Assembly (NCBI GenBank): GCA_002409585.1
Contig: DHNP01000034.1
Location: 15,432-45,598 of the forward strand
Origin: Ruminococcaceae bacterium UBA5413
GTDB lineage: Bacteria; Bacillota; Clostridia; Oscillospirales; Acutalibacteraceae
Length of the DNA stretch: 30,167 nucleotides
Direction: 5' to 3'
The translations under genes and the position numbers were made by a program. Shown here one piece after another: positions 28,868-30,167 of this stretch (its first letter is position 1; every line of letters begins with the position of its first letter). The notes beneath the pieces are model-generated. The model had not been told where the DNA came from, did no database searches, and saw nothing but the letters and a program-made list of their open reading frames with translations.

Positions 28868-30167
28868 TTGTACTATCGCTCTACAAGGAACAGAAATATA
28901 GAAATATCGGCGGCGCAGGCCATAGCGCGCGGCCTCAGCGGCGACGGCGGGCTTTTTGTGCCTGAGCGCTTTCCGCGCGTCAGCCTTGACGCCGTTAGCG
29001 CAATGGAAAAAGCTAGCTACGTACAGCGCGCGGCTTATATAATGTCACTGTTCCTTACCGACTTTTCACATGATGAAGTAAAAGAATGCGTTTCCGGCGC
29101 CTACACGCAGAAAAAATTCCCGGGGAAAAGCCCCGCGCCTTTGAGCAGGCTCGGCAGCAGCGTGTATTTTCTTGAGCTTTGGCACGGCCCGACCTGCGCT
29201 TTTAAGGACATGGCGCTCCAAATACTGCCGAGGTTCCTTACGAAATCGTTAAAAAAGATATCCTCCGGCAGGGAAGCGCTTATCCTGACGGCTACTTCGG
29301 GCGACACCGGCAAAGCGGCGCTCGAAGGCTTCAGGGACGTACCGGGTACGCATATAATGGTTTTTTACCCGTGCGACGGCGTAAGCGAGATGCAGAAGCG
29401 CCAAATGTGCACCCAGGAGGGCGGCAACCTTGCCGTGTGCGCCGTAAAAGGCAACTTTGACGACACGCAGACAGGCGTAAAGCATATTTTCAACGCGCCT
29501 GAAGCAGTTAAGGCGGTTTATGAAAACGGTATGATGTTTTCAAGCGCCAATTCCATAAACTGGGGCCGGCTTCTGCCGCAGATAGTTTATTATTTTTCCG
29601 CTTACTGCGACATAGCGGCGTCCGGAGGGGTAAAAGCAGGCGAGCCTGTTAACATAGCCGTGCCTACGGGCAACTTCGGCGACATACTCGCGGCGTATTA
29701 CGCCAAAAAGATGGGCCTGCCGGTTAAAAAGCTTATCTGTGCGTCAAACTCAAACAATGTGCTGACGGACTTCCTCAAAACCGGAATTTACGACCGCAAC
29801 AGGCAGTTTTACGAAACAATATCGCCGTCTATGGATATACTTGTGTCAAGCAACCTCGAACGCCTCCTGTTCGACCTTACGGATGGCGACGACAGGAAAG
29901 TATCCTCGTGGATGCGCGGGCTTTCACGCACGGGGAGCTACGACGCTTCCAAGTACCTTGACAGGGTAAAAGAGCTTTTTTGGGGCGCTTACTGCGACGA
30001 CGCTGAAACAAAACAGGAGATAAGGCGTGTGTACGAAAAGTACCATTACCTCTGCGACACACATACGGCCGTCGCGTCAGCCGTCTACGGCAAATATGCT
30101 GCTGAAACGGGCGACTCTGCAACGCCGGCAATCGTCGTATCGACCGCAAACCCGTACAAATTCCCGT
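28868..30167 (+). CDS. thrC: Threonine synthase, C-terminus beyond window
   Basis: Threonine synthase converts O-phosphohomoserine to threonine with PLP. The first 433 residues are present; the family is usually near 490, so only the end is missing. The start is a TTG at 28868 after AAGAAGGCAGAAG, giving MYYRSTRNRNIEIS. The PLP lysine K113 lies in WHGPTCAFKDMALQ. The substrate loop TATSGDTGKAA, GNFGDILAAYYAKKMG and STANPYKFP are also family-typical. No stop occurs before the right edge. It is separated by 115 bp from yraN and probably has its own promoter there, which I could not place. Confidence 0.95.
   Translation, partial: MYYRSTRNRNIEISAAQAIARGLSGDGGLFVPERFPRVSLDAVSAMEKASYVQRAAYIMSLFLTDFSHDEVKECVSGAYTQKKFPGKSPAPLSRLGSSVYFLELWHGPTCAFKDMALQILPRFLTKSLKKISSGREALILTATSGDTGKAALEGFRDVPGTHIMVFYPCDGVSEMQKRQMCTQEGGNLAVCAVKGNFDDTQTGVKHIFNAPEAVKAVYENGMMFSSANSINWGRLLPQIVYYFSAYCDIAASGGVKAGEPVNIAVPTGNFGDILAAYYAKKMGLPVKKLICASNSNNVLTDFLKTGIYDRNRQFYETISPSMDILVSSNLERLLFDLTDGDDRKVSSWMRGLSRTGSYDASKYLDRVKELFWGAYCDDAETKQEIRRVYEKYHYLCDTHTAVASAVYGKYAAETGDSATPAIVVSTANPYKFP

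Noticed and set aside
1..30167. CRISPR array, insertion sequence or prophage
   Set aside because: No regularly spaced repeats, transposase, integrase or phage structural gene was seen on either strand.

Overview
The window is chromosomal DNA of a spore-forming, Gram-positive Firmicute, most likely a clostridial gut-type bacterium of the Oscillospiraceae/Ruminococcaceae kind (inference). The signs are a SpoVS gene next to RNase Y and YmdB, a DacF-type carboxypeptidase, the rplS-lepB-rbgA-rnhB-yraN block, strong AGGAGG-type ribosome binding sites, and an oxygen-sensitive 2-hydroxyacyl-CoA-dehydratase-type activase operon that implies anaerobic life. GC content is moderate and TTG start codons are unusually common. 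Almost all of the window is core genome; no transposase, phage gene or CRISPR array was seen.

Left part (1-8586): the 5' end of glyA runs off the left edge on the minus strand. Then come nth, rny, ymdB and spoVS on the plus strand, followed by fakA-like (DAK2) and recG. The glyA promoter and leader are copied in opposite orientation upstream of the fakA-recG unit, with a 60-bp exact core at 239-298 and 4521-4580. The nth-rny-ymdB-spoVS block is therefore bracketed by an inverted, outward-facing promoter repeat.

Middle (8605-16131): a minus-strand metallophosphoesterase with altered metal-ligand motifs, dacF, and a motA/motB stator pair whose motB is frameshifted. Next, on the minus strand, is the classical rpmG-secE-nusG-rplK-rplA-rplJ-rplL cluster. 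It carries two putative L1-binding leaders, an L10 leader with its own promoter and attenuator, and a strong terminator after rplL, so rpoBC does not follow.

Accessory-looking part (16244-25622): tRNA-Pro(GGG) is followed 162 bp downstream by an exact 22-bp copy of its 3' end, with tandem hairpins and two terminators, resembling the scar of a tRNA-targeted integration. After it come xpaC-telA, a WYL-domain regulator, and a convergent three-gene operon. That operon encodes an iron-sulfur ATPase activase plus two cysteine-rich partner proteins, a split form of the DUF2229/double-cubane-cluster family with no dehydratase nearby. It is the best candidate here for poorly described biochemistry. 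A bacterial sugar transferase and an M23 peptidase follow.

Right part (25639-30167): rplS with an L19-type leader, lepB, rbgA, rnhB and yraN form a tight housekeeping run, and a right-truncated threonine synthase ends the window. The coding annotation is firm. The regulatory calls rest on motif reading by eye, and the function of the activase operon and the origin of the repeats are inference.
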